A DNA stretch of 64,000 bases from Mytilisepta virgata (lineage: Eukaryota > Mollusca > Bivalvia > Mytilida > Mytilidae): assembly GCA_028015205.1 (NCBI GenBank), contig CM051512.1:22785139-22849138 (forward strand), in the 5' to 3' direction. Below are positions 53,371-64,000 of this stretch, piece after piece. A model generated the notes under the pieces. The model saw only the letters and a program-made list of their open reading frames with translations, did no database searches and was not told the DNA's origin. Within the stretch, counting starts at the first letter, position 1, and the number at the start of each line of letters is the position of its first letter. The position numbers and the translations under genes were made by a program.

Positions 53371-55955
53371 CTCTGAAACTACTAGAAGCTTATATTTAAA
53401 ACTTCATGAATGATCATTTGAAGGTAGTACCAAAGTTTTGTTTGAACCCTTGTATATCATTTTTGTTCCATCCAGGAGCCTGATTGTTTGTCCCTGATGT
53501 AATATCTAGTTAAGAGACATGTTTATGTTACACATGTGAATTATCAGTAATATCTCCAACTGATTTTATAACCTGAAAACAGCTTCATAATTAGAGAATA
53601 ACAAGGCTACACCAAATTAATTTTTAGTTCTTTGGATTTCGCTGCTATGATTCTAGGATTTCATAACTTTTAAGAAAAAAAACTGCCGTTTAGATATTAT
53701 AGGTAATTTTCGGCCCTCAAGGAAAACGGAAATAATGGAATCAATTTCAAAAGGATTTTGCCAAAAAAAAAAAAAAAAAAACGGTTCTAGATTAAGTCAA
53801 TTTTACAGCGCAGAGCAATATTTGTTTCCATTTTGATGACATCACGTATGACTTTAAGATAAAGAGCACCAACCTTTGACCATCGGGTTAGCCTTTAGAT
53901 CCTAAAATGAAGGGATTTTATGACAAAAATTAATCTATCATAATTATATATTTGAACATTTATTTACATCAATGTACATGAACAACAAATATTTCAAAAT
54001 CTATTTTATAATTTAAATCATAAAAATAACAATCCATTGTTAGCAATGAAACATATTTTGTATATTACAGGGAGATATGTCAATAAAAACCAGTGGATAT
54101 ATTTAATAACATATTAAAATGCTTCTTTCAAAAGCAGGTTTCCCATGTGTTCACTGGTCTGAAACAAAGATAAATGACACGAATTAAACTTTTCCTTGCT
54201 CTCAATAAAGATAGGCAAAGTCATCTGAACTCATCATCATTCTAGCAAGATCAAGACATTGGTTTGCCATTGGTTCTATGTGATGATTCTCTACGTAGAA
54301 AAAAGTAATATAAATATTTATTTGAAATCTGTAGCAGCATATACTAAATAGGTAGTTAAAAAGGATAGAGTTGAGTACTCTCCGAACTGTTTTCACCATA
54401 ATATTATTGTGTATTATTATTTGAAACTCCTGGGATGATGCCTCTGCTAATGAAATCTAGGTCCCAGAGGGTAATCGCCAACCCAGTCGTCAGACTTGTC
54501 TGACATGATTATTCATTGATTTGTTACAGAAATTACCAGTATTTAGCAAAATTCAAAAATAATAGAAATACTAAGGGTTCATTCCTTGTATTGCACATGG
54601 TAGATCTCCTTAGCTGAAATTTGGCTTCCTATTTCTGTATTTTTGGTTGAGTACTTCTTGTTTAATATAAGTTTGGTTTTTGGTCTTCCAAATGTTTCGG
54701 TTTTAATGCTGCCGATGAGAGGTAACTCCTTGAAGTGCGTCGTATAAAGCATAGTATAAATTTACAATATCTAATATTAGTATCTTTGGATTGTTATTTT
54801 TTCACATTCAGGACCTGTTGTCAGTGGTTGTATATTTTTTAGTATAATTCATGTATTTTGAAATGAATAGCGATTTCTGTCGTTGCCGTTCTTCATCCGT
54901 TTCGTTATCATTATCACCATTGACATCACGATTTCCGTATCTCCCAAAGTGTTAAATGAATTTGATTAAAACCCCCAGCAAATATTCAGTAACTACTGTT
55001 CAATGATGTTATTGAAACCTTTGGTGTTAATATTTCATCATAATGGTCATTTTAAATTATGTTATATCTTCTTTAATTTGCGTCCAAATACTGCAAGGTC
55101 ATATTTGAGTTATGGCTTCTAATAATATTTATCCAACTGGATTTGACATCGGTAGCATGGCGGGTGTCCTACAGGCTTACTCTTCCGGACTACCTAAATC
55201 TAGCCCCGGTTTTTTGGTGGGGTCCATATGTTTTTAGTTTTTAATTGTAGTGCATGTCTTGTTTTGGTCTTGTCTTCGTTGTTCTCTGGAGTTTGTCAGT
55301 TGTTTCGATTGTTCACTCCTTCGAATATCCCTTTGGTATTTCTTGACTTTACTTCTAATTCCTTTCAATTACCTGCTTACTAATCAGAATTACAACTATA
55401 ACCAAGTTTTTATTACGAATAATTTAAAAAAAATGCGAATACTGTTTAAACCAGTGAAGGGTTGTTCAAATAAATTTTTCATGAAATATTTTCTTCGTAA
55501 ATTTCATATTAAGTCATTTTATGTTTATTTTGTAATAGTTTTTAGTCCATGTCCTATGAAGATAGTGTTCATATACGTATACCCGACATCCTTTACTGTG
55601 ACCTCTCGCCATAATAGGTGCCAGCCTGATAACATATGTATGTGATGAATTGTATACAGTGTATATACAAAGGAGACATTTTGCTGTAAAGGTGTTTGCT
55701 CTGTGGCCTGTTAGAATTCTTATCTGGAGAGAATTTCAGAAAAAAGGTTCATTTTCAAACATGTTTTCTCCATATTAAGGGATTCAGTGTGAATTTGAAG
55801 ACGGAGAACAGTAACAAAAGCCATGTTCTTTTACTGAAGGCAAATACAATTTAATATATCCTGTTTACAGAAGGAAGAAAAACAGACCAATATGTTCGAA
55901 GTTAAATTTATAACATACAACAATTCAAATATGTGACAATACCAAAAATTAACAT
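53371..55955. other. Spacer between the duplication units
   Basis: It contains a poly(A) run near 53,762, a dispersed repeat around 54,420-54,780 (GGGATGATGCCTCTGCTAAT, ATCTAGGTCCCAGAGGGTAA), and around 55,130-55,330 a stretch like the 3' end of the YIDD retroelement. The 131-codon frame at 55250-55645 is low-complexity with no recognisable motif. No copy of archease exons 1 or 2 was found. Confidence 0.5.
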
Positions 55956-56936
55956 TCTTCTACAGGTACAACAGACAAAAACAGATAATTAATATGAACT
56001 GATAAATAGAAAATCATTTAATGATAAAATATATAGTTTTACATTTTTATTATTCATTTGTAGAAATTAGATGATAATTGGTGTTTCATGATTGTAGATT
56101 ACATACTTGAAAGATTAATTAAAAAGCGTTGATACTGATTTTGGTGCACAAGATGTGCATATTTCGTCGATTTACGACTCATCAGTTGTGCTCAAGGTTT
56201 AAAATATTGAACCATCAAATTCTGAATTTGTGCTTTAATGAAATGTACTTATGTCCTTATAATATTTTCCACATCATTAATATTTCTCTCAAATGTTCCT
56301 TTGCTAATTGTACTGTTTCACATTATGAGTTAAAAGTTTGTTACAATGCCTCCCCTCTTTTTTGGTAATAACTAATTATCTAATTATTGCATGGGAGTTG
56401 AAATTCTGAAAAGCATATCAGTTGATTACTAAGTGTTATAATCATTTATCAAATATTTGGTACTAAATACAGGAGTTTTAAATATACGATAAAGCCCATG
56501 ATATTGGTCCGTATCTGACGTCTATGGCGTCATACCCTTTATCGCATGGCTTACCCTTTATCACATAGCTTTTTTTCATTTTTTTCAATTTTATTTTTTT
56601 GTATTTTTATTTTTTTTTTTGGGGGGAGGGAAATTCTGGCTGATATTGGTTTTTTGGGTTGATACAGCATGTGATACAGATATTACCATGTATTATTCTC
56701 GATGTAAGGTCTTTTCCAATTCACAGTATTTATGTAAAGTATAATAATAACATAGAAGGAATTTTTTTACAATATTTGCCCAGTGAAACTTATCCATTTA
56801 AGTATATAAACATATAATCTGATATAACATGTCTTTAAAAAATAGAAACACAAATAGCGTCTGCTTTATAATAACATTTTTATTATGAAAAAAAATCTCA
56901 AGATAGAAGAATATTGAGGGCATTTTTCCTTAACAG

Positions 56937-57061
56937 AAGATATTCAGGGGGAGATAAATTAACAGAAGCCCTTGAACAATGTGCAATGGCTATGTTTGGT
57001 TACATGACAACAGACTACAGTAGAGTAGAAATGACGGATACACAGGAAGTTGAAGCTGAAG
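56937..57061 (+). CDS. Archease exon 3, second copy
   Basis: 125 bp, one change from copy 1, turning EAFEQC into EALEQC. The phenylalanine is conserved in human archease. Confidence 0.8.
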
Positions 57062-60000
57062 GTATAAAGGTTCAGTAGTTATTTTTTAAGAATCTTCATG
57101 AAGCCAAAAACACAGTGCAAATATAATGATTATATGTGATGTTCCCCTATAGTATGTTTTGGATCAATTACATGTACAAAATAATTTAAGTTATCAGTAT
57201 AAAAGGGGTGTCACCAAATAAAAATTTGTTTTTCTTTTTTACATTGCAAAATTCCTGAAAAGAGTATATTTAGTAATATGAGCTTCATTTGCTGGAACAT
57301 TTTGAAAATGTACAAAACATGTCAGATGAATTCTTATTTCTTATTGGACAAATTTTAAAAATCTTTTCCTCTGAAACGACAGCTAAATGAACTGAACCTT
57401 GGTATGAAGCATCTATGGAAGGACCTTTATAAAGTTCGCATATTTCCTCCCAGCCGGACAGCTAATAGGGCCCCCATGATGAATTCTTATTTCTGATTGG
57501 TCATAAAAATATAATAATTTATGAAACCGATTGTGGGACAGTCAGGTAAGCTTTACAGGCTCAGTTCTCTTGAGCCTTTTGATTGATACCAATTTTGATG
57601 CACAAGATGTGCACATTTCATCAATGCCTAATGTTGGAAACCAAAACAATCAAAAAGGTTGAATAGCAAATTCACAAAAGCCGAATTAAACGAAAGCAGT
57701 AAAGTCAAAACCATCTAAGGACAGAGCTATTTCACGAGGGAGTTACTCTTAATTTTCTCAAATTTTACAATTTGGTAACAGTAATTTTTAAGTATCAATT
57801 TCCACATGATTAATGTACCACAGAGACATTACGATATCAATTTTGTTTGACCTTGTTTTCATAGTTCATTGACTTCATAAATTAAATGTAATACCCTGGC
57901 CACCATATGTGGTCTATACAAAGTTCTTAGTGGGTACACACCAGTCTGACTCTTGTCTCTGGGCCTTTACCTCAATTTTCATGCCTGAGTGACTTGTGTC
58001 ATGTTTTCGTGGTTATTTCCATTTCTTAGGAAATGTAATACCTACAAATATAGGCCCACCATATTTGGTATATAGATAGGTCTTAATGGGCATATGCCAG
58101 TCTGACACCTGTCTCCAGACCTTAGGAACTGTTATACCTAGTCCTACCATATTTGGTCTATAGATAGGTCCTAGTGGGGTCATGCCAGTCTGACATCTGT
58201 CTACAGACCATGAACTCAATTTCAAGCTGGAGTTTCTTTTTCATGATTATGTCCATTTCTCAGAAACTGCAATACCTATAGCCACCATATTTGGCCTATT
58301 GTTAGTTATTGATGGGTACCTGTCAGTCTAACAGTTGTCTGCAGACCCTGACCTCAATTTCATGGATGATTGACTTGTGTTACATTTTCAGGATTTAATC
58401 TACTTCTCAACGTCTGTAATACCTAGAGCCACCATATTTGGTGGATTCAGAGTTCTTGTTGGGTACATTCCAGTCTGACACTTGTTACCCAACCTTGACT
58501 GAATTTCATGCTCGAGTGACTTTTCACATGTTCATGTCCATTTCCATTTAGCTATAATAAGTATGTCCACCATATATGGTCTGTAGGTTATTCTTGACAA
58601 GTACATGTACCTTCTGTGTCCATGTGCATAATCATTCGAGACATTTAGTGTGTCTGCTCTTGTTTAAAGAAACAATTTCCAAAAAGGATTAAACACATAA
58701 AATGTTAGAGGGCATTAAAAACATTAATAGAGTTCATTCAAAATAGTGTCAAGTCGATAGCATAGTGCCAAAAGAGGAAGGCTTTGTGCAGCACCAGTCT
58801 AAAAATGTCTACATATAGTGGCTTATTTGTAGTGGGGTGAAGTAAGACAGTAAGATAGCTTCTTCTCACATATTCAGTCCGTGTACTTTTATTACCGGCA
58901 ACTGTATTTGGAACCATAAATATGAAAAATGTTGAATAATCAAATACATGTAATAGAATTGAATATTAGATTACCAAATCAAATGTCTGAAATTATATTT
59001 TCAGCGGATGATATGGAGAATCTTTTATTTCACTTCCTAGATGAGTGGATATTTATTTTCTCAGCAGAACCTTTTTTTATTCCACGGGTAAGTTTGTGAG
59101 CTAGGTTTATAGCAGAAATCATTTGTCATGCCGTCTATGAAAAATGTCAAGGAGCTTTGTTTTTGCTTATTTTGTTTATTAAAATGAAAGGATATAAAGT
59201 ATGCATCAATGAGACAACATCCAGGTAGATAAATCATTTTAACAGATTTTTGACAAGATCTACATGTGGTTTTCAGCAACAAGATAAGTAATAAACACAC
59301 TTGATTTAAGATAAAATATAACATAAGGTATACCTCTTTTGCATTTTGAATTTTTTTGTTGAATTCATGAATATCGAAGGACAGATTTTGGAGTGTTTCT
59401 TGAGCAGCTAGTTTATAGAATTATATAGCGGTGTCATTTCCATATCTCAATGTGTCTTGTTTATATGGCATCAGAGCAACACAAGGTTATCCTTAAATTT
59501 ATTTAGACCTCATTTTCTAGCTTATCGTATAGTTTTTAACACTACTTCAGATATTTATCAATTTTTATGCCTCGCCAACGAATGTGGATGGGGCATATAT
59601 AGTTATCCTTGTCTGTCTGTACGTACGTCCGAACTATGTGGTTAAGTTTTTGTTCATTTCTTTGGAACTAAGCATAGTGTATCAATGAAACCATCAGCGA
59701 AGTGCCTTGGGTAGTACTAAGCAGTCATACAATAATTAGATCATTATGACCTACATTTTATGCTTGAGCGACTCTGGTTAAGTGTAGCATTTAGATTCAT
59801 TTCTTTTGAACTAAGAATAGTGTATCAATGAAACTTCATCAGTGGATGTGCCGTGGATAGTACTGAGCAGTCATACAATAAGTGGGTAATTATGACCTAC
59901 ATTTTATGCTTGAGTGATTCTGGTTAAGGTTTGCATTGAGGTTCATTTCTTTGGAACTAAGCATAGTGTATCAATGAAACTTCATCAATGGATGTGCCTC

Positions 60001-62004
60001 GGGTGATACTGAGCAGTCATACAATAATGAAGTCATTATGACCTACATTTTACGCTTGAGTGACTCTGGTTAAGTTTTGCGTTTAGGTTCATTTATCTGG
60101 AAATAAGAATAGTGTATCAATGAAACTTAATCAGTGGCTGTGCTTTGGGTAGTACTGAGCAGTCATACAATTATTGGGTCATTATGACCTACATTTTATG
60201 CTTGAGTGACTCTGGTTAAGTTTTGCATTGAGGTTCATTTCTTTGGAACTAAGCATAGTGTATCAATGAAACTTCATCAGTAGATGTGCCATGGATAGTA
60301 CTGAGCATTCATACATGATGACCTACATTTTAGGCAGTGCATCCGTGTCTTACAGACACAATTTCTAGTTTTTTTTCATTTTTGGTATGAACAAGATAGA
60401 ATTATAAGCATTACATAATGGGTAAATTTTAGTGTGTTAATTACATATTATGAAGAATTTTATTCAGTGTATTAATTTATGATATTTGGAAATTTTTACA
60501 GGCGGTTAAAATTACAGAATTTGATAAAGAAAATTTTAAAATTAAGTCAGTAGGGTAAGTTTATAAAAATCTAGTCCTGTTTTGTCTCACCTGCAACAAA
60601 AATTTGCAAAGACGAGATATAGGTATTACTTTTCGACGGCGGCAAAGGGTCAAGTGAGCTTTTCTCATCACTTGGCATCTGTTGTCAGTCGTCCATTAAC
60701 TTCTATAAAAAATCTCCTCTGAAACTACTTGGATATAATCAGTATTCAGGTATCTAGTTTAAAAAATATGTCTGTTGAACCCGCCTGCCAACCAACTTGG
60801 CCGACATAGCAAAAATAGAACAAAGGGGTAAACTGCAGTTACTGGCTTTATCTCAAAGACTAAAGCATTTAGAGCAAACCTGATATGTTAATCAGGTCAA
60901 GATTTACCTGCCTTGAAATGTTCAGACAAATCAGTCAACCCTTAGCCCCTGAATTGTTAATGTTAAGGAAATTTTGCAGTTTATGTTATTTTCTTGAATA
61001 TTATTATCGATGAAGACAACTGTAGATCTACAAATAAGTCAACATAACCAATATCGTTAATTGATCCCTTGTTGGAGTTTTTGCCCTTTAAAGACAATTG
61101 TTCACATTTTTTTCGTCATCTTTGTAAACGTTAAAAAATCTTCTCCTCTGTAACTACATGATCACTATCAGCCAAACTTAGGATATCAAATATAAAGTTT
61201 ATGTTTTATTTTCTTTTCCATCAAGAAACATGGCTGCCATGGCTAAAAATGGAACATAGGTGAAAAAAGGCACTTTTTGGATCATATCAATGATCTACCT
61301 GCCATGAAATTTTCAGATGAATCGGTTGACTCATTTTCGGGGTATTGCCCCTAATTTGTTAATTTTAAGGAAATGTTGCAGTTTTAGGTTGTTATCTTGT
61401 CCATAGTTTTAAATTATTAATATTTAGTAGAACATTAATTTTTTTAAGAATCTTTTTATTATATTTTAGATATGGAGAAGACTTTGACATTTCAAAACAT
61501 CCACAGGTATGTATATAACAAATTATTTAGAAAATCTGCAGCAAACTATTAAGTTATAAGCTATGATAAAAAAATTAGTGATGACAACATGAAATTTTCT
61601 AATGGTGCAACAATTTTTTAAGGTTACCTGGTTACCAGAGTAAAGTATGACTGAAATTGAATATTTGGTTCTAAAATTCTTTCCAACGTCCTTAATGTCT
61701 TAAAAAGTTTTGAACATGCAAGTCAGATTTGCATATGGATTCTAGGACAATACCATCTCTTGGGACCCACTTATTGGTCTAAAAGAGCCCTTAATGTATA
61801 TATATGATGATAATGCTGAATCCAGCAGATTTGCAGCAAATTTGCAGCAGTTTTAAAGTTGCATAAGCATTAAAAATTTTCAAGGGCAAAAGTAATGTTT
61901 GATGTGTTTTTTTTCAGGGTACAGAAGTCAAAGCAATAACCTATTCAAATATGCAGATATATGACGATGATAAACATGAAGTATTTGTGATCATTGATAT
62001 TTGA
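56937..62004 (+). CDS. Partial second archease copy (exons 3-7 only)
   Basis: Exons 56937-57061, 59005-59087, 60502-60554, 61470-61506 and 61918-62004 have exactly the same lengths and phases as exons 3-7 of the first copy, with intact AG and GT borders and the same AATAAA after the stop. Exon 1 and the LDHTADV microexon are absent, so on its own it cannot make an archease with the signature aspartate. It could be reached by splicing from exon 2 over the first set of exons, as an alternative exon cassette, or be a pseudogene in decay. Compared with copy 1 I count seven substitutions in the exons: two silent and five amino-acid changes (F to L, L to I, V to A, E to D, G to D). Confidence 0.75.
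57840..58610 (+). repeat. Tandem array of about six 115-120-bp units in unit 2 only
   Basis: Units share CACCATATTTGGTCTATAGA, GCCAGTCTGACACTTGTCT, GACCTCAATTTCATGC and GTCCATTTCTCAGAAACTG. The first copy has no such array at the matching place in its intron. Confidence 0.75.
59005..59087 (+). CDS. Archease exon 4, second copy
   Basis: 83 bp, with one silent change and DEWLF to DEWIF. Splice sites unchanged. Confidence 0.8.
59630..60350 (+). repeat. Tandem array, five units of about 145 bp
   Basis: It is the same unit as in the first copy near 47.4-47.9 kb, expanded by two units. Confidence 0.75.
60502..60554 (+). CDS. Archease exon 5, second copy
   Basis: 53 bp; the first codon changes from GTG to GCG (V to A). 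The acceptor reads TTTTTACAG instead of TTTTTGCAG. Confidence 0.8.
60645..61440 (-). repeat. AGGTGAGC repeat, second duplication copy
   Basis: It is collinear with the one at 48.2-49.0 kb but has lost the first bases of the family end (starts at CAAAGGGTCAAGTGAGCTTT) and one internal piece. Confidence 0.6.
61470..61506 (+). CDS. Archease exon 6, second copy
   Basis: 37 bp; GYGEEF becomes GYGEDF. Splice sites unchanged. Confidence 0.8.
61918..62004 (+). CDS. Archease exon 7, second copy
   Basis: 87 bp; YDGDKH becomes YDDDKH plus one silent change. The stop and the following AATAAA (62007-62012) are kept. Confidence 0.8.
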   Translation, partial: GTEVKAITYSNMQIYDDDKHEVFVIIDI

Positions 62005-62287
62005 TGAATAAAACATTTAGGACATATTTAATGGAAATAATTGTTTTCATTAATCAAGCATGTTTTACACAGAAATTTTTCATACTCTGGAGGATTTTCG
62101 AATACATGTACTGCATATGCAGAAAAAGTGCACAATTTTTATTGATTTGAAATATAAAGGCACCATATACTGGACAGGTAATTAAAAGGAAGAGGGTTAA
62201 CAAATCTCTGAACTTTTTAGCCTACAACACTATCACTAAATTTGCTTCTATTGCACAGTTAAAGTTAACCCAACTTTACAGATACAT

Positions 62288-62560
62288 GTATGTTTGTTTA
62301 AAGGTCCTTAACAAGTCTTTTTACTTTGGTGCCGGTTGGAAATCCAAGATGACCACCAGCAAACAGATTGATTTAAATTTATGTTTGTTTAAAGGTCCTT
62401 AAGAAGTGTTTTTACTTCGGTGCCGAATGGAAATCCAAGATGACCACCAGCAAACAGATCGATTAAAATTTATGTTTGTTTAAAGGTCCTTAAGAAGTGT
62501 TTTTACTTCGGTGCCGAATGGAAATCCAAGATGACTACCAGCAAACAGATCGGTTAAAAT
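62288..62560 (+). repeat. Three tandem units of 93 bp
   Basis: Each holds ATGTTTGTTTAAAGGTCCTT, TTTACTTCGGTGCCGAATGG and ATGACCACCAGCAAACAGAT. Duplication unit 1 has a single unit at 53.09-53.18 kb. Confidence 0.8.
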
Positions 62561-62751
62561 TGAACTATGTGGAAAAATTTATTAAAAAATTCCTGTTTTG
62601 AAGAAGAATTCAGCAGATTGATATAAAGTGTTGTGAATGTAATACCTGTGAGAATAGGAATAATTTTTATTACTTTGGTGCCATTCTGCCAACAAACATA
62701 GCTTCCAGGATCCAGAAGAGGGTGTTTGGATTGGTTAAATTTCAAAGATGA

Positions 62752-63529
62752 AATTTCAATAAACTCTCAAAGAAGTCAAATTGGATATCTGAATTTACTT
62801 TACAGTCCATCCCTAAAGAATGGATAAATACATTAAAAACTGAAAACTCAACAAAAACAAAAGTTAAAAGTGACAGTAATCTTTATTTAAAAAACAAAAG
62901 ATCAAAAATGAATATACCAGATTTTGACACAAAAAATTTCTACCAATTTCTAAACAATATACATGTACAAACCAATCCACCTGCAGGCTTTAACATATGG
63001 AAAAAAAACATTCAATTTAGAAAACAATCAATTATTTCAACATGTTCTAAATTTCATTTTCACTCATCTTCAACATAACAAACTGAAAATATTTAGATGG
63101 AAAATATTTCATGGTATATTACCAAACAAACAAATCCTACATGTCTGGAAGATCACAACTGACAACAAATGCACTGTTTGCCATGAAGTAGAAGATTATA
63201 AACACTTTTTTCTGACCTGCAACTACTTTAAATCATTCTGGCAAAAAATAAAATTATTACTACACAAACTAAATCTAGGACCACATGTTTTACTCCTTAA
63301 ACACTTAATATTGGGTTACAAAATAGATGACAAAGCATACTGTTCTATAAATCTCCTTCTCACAGTCATATTATTTACAATACACAAATGCACATACATA
63401 TCACTTAACAAACAAAAACAAATAAACGTCTTTAATACTTTTGTCAAAGAATACAAAGATACAGCGTATGTATACAGAAATGACAAGCTTATAAAAAGAG
63501 TTCTAACACTGCTCGATGAAATGACCTAG
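62752..63529 (+). pseudogene. LINE ORF2 C-terminal fragment (L1/Tx1-like)
   Basis: It is open from 62963, with a frameshifted related stretch before it. The blocks FRWKIFHGILPNKQILHVWK and a zinc knuckle CTVCHEVEDYKHFFLTCNYF are equivalent to the HRIIPTNKFL and CTFCKTEEESIEHLFYDC region of the intact LINE, but the sequences are too different to be the same subfamily. Endonuclease and RT core are missing, so this is a 5'-truncated copy. It ends LLDEMT and TAG. It starts where the segmental duplication ends. Confidence 0.75.
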
Positions 63530-64000
63530 TAGTATTTTCTCTTTTTAAATGCACAAAACCAGTTGTCTCCCGTGATAGTGTAAAAAACATATCAGACTAG
63601 CCTTAATATATAAAGTTTAAATGATTATAACGCATTTTCTTTCAATATAAGTAATTACCTGTATTATAATTCATATATATAATATATATCCATTATTTTA
63701 TCATATCATAAAAACAAACACACCATGTGTGTAGTTATCGTTGTCAACATACCGATCAATAAATTATAAATCATTTCCGGATATAATTCTGGGCTTATTT
63801 GGGCAATGTGACAATCATATATTAGTATTTTAATAATTTCAAACAAAAAAATATGAAGGAAATATGATAAAATAAATATATTAACATGCAATTGAAAACT
63901 ATATGCAATTAATATGTAATGTTTTATTATTTAATTAGTTGAATCCTCTGGTTCATCTGATTTATTTAATTCATACGGAAGTACCTAATTGGGATCGTTG
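63530..64000. other. Right-edge AT-rich sequence
   Basis: It is probably LINE 3' UTR at first, then anonymous AT-rich sequence. No gene recognised. Confidence 0.4.

Larger units (their letters stand above)
55956..62751 (+). repeat. Segmental duplication, unit 2
   Basis: It is collinear with unit 1. It lacks modular elements D and E, the TA-flanked MITE and the YIDD fragment. It has its own additions: a block at about 57.65-58.61 kb, five instead of three 145-bp units, and three instead of one 93-bp units near its end. The right end abuts a LINE fragment. Confidence 0.85.

Noticed and set aside
55250..55645. A membrane-protein-like frame of 131 codons
   Set aside because: It overlaps sequence resembling the non-coding tail of the YIDD retroelement, with no splice context and no family match.
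63706..63891. A short minus-strand frame at the right edge
   Set aside because: AT-rich chance frame of hydrophobic codons without any supporting signal.

Overview
The window reads as nuclear DNA of a bivalve mollusc, most likely a mussel of the Mytilus type. It is AT-rich, with short exons lost in long introns full of young and decayed transposable elements. It carries a tRNA-headed SINE of the Meta type and several high-copy repeats of a kind I associate with mussels. The species assignment is inference; the eukaryotic exon-intron structure is read directly, with GT-AG junctions and continuous phase.

Three host genes can be rebuilt exon by exon. (1) The 5' part of an FBXO9 homologue, an SCF ubiquitin-ligase F-box adaptor, lies on the minus strand. 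Its exons run from a tentative first exon at about 13.4 kb down to the F-box exon at 361-462, and the rest lies beyond the left edge. (2) A complete four-exon IQCC homologue, an IQ-motif protein, lies on the minus strand from 37,632 to 20,203 (391 codons plus stop). (3) A complete seven-exon archease (ZBTB8OS) homologue lies on the plus strand from 37,797 to 51,988 (151 codons plus stop). IQCC and archease start head to head, with 164 bp between their start codons. A second, partial archease copy (exons 3-7, all splice sites intact) lies at 56,937-62,004. It belongs to a tandem segmental duplication of about 42.97-53.37 kb and 55.96-62.75 kb.

The rest is repeats. A full-length L1/Tx1-like LINE with both reading frames open (20,919-26,996) sits in the last IQCC intron. 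Five copies of a modular 1-2.6 kb element occur at 3.5, 17.6, 31.7, 43.1 and 49.0 kb. It ends in a palindrome around ATACGACCGC and carries its own satellite-like arrays. A 470-bp element at 27,424-27,893 has the layout of a miniature LTR retrotransposon (TRIM) with a tRNA-like Pol III promoter in each LTR. Other items are two tRNA-derived SINEs, decayed LINE and YIDD-type reverse-transcriptase fragments, several small inverted-repeat elements, two strong hairpins next to the IQCC/archease promoter, and many tandem arrays. Most repeats are intronic, and several nest inside each other, so their order of arrival can be read.

The leading candidate for something undescribed is the TRIM-like element with tRNA-like LTRs, which ends 26 bp from an IQCC splice acceptor. 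Next come the modular palindrome element with its two-monomer higher-order array, the duplicated archease exon cassette, and the LINE with a YY1-like start and an inverted repeat bracketing ORF2.
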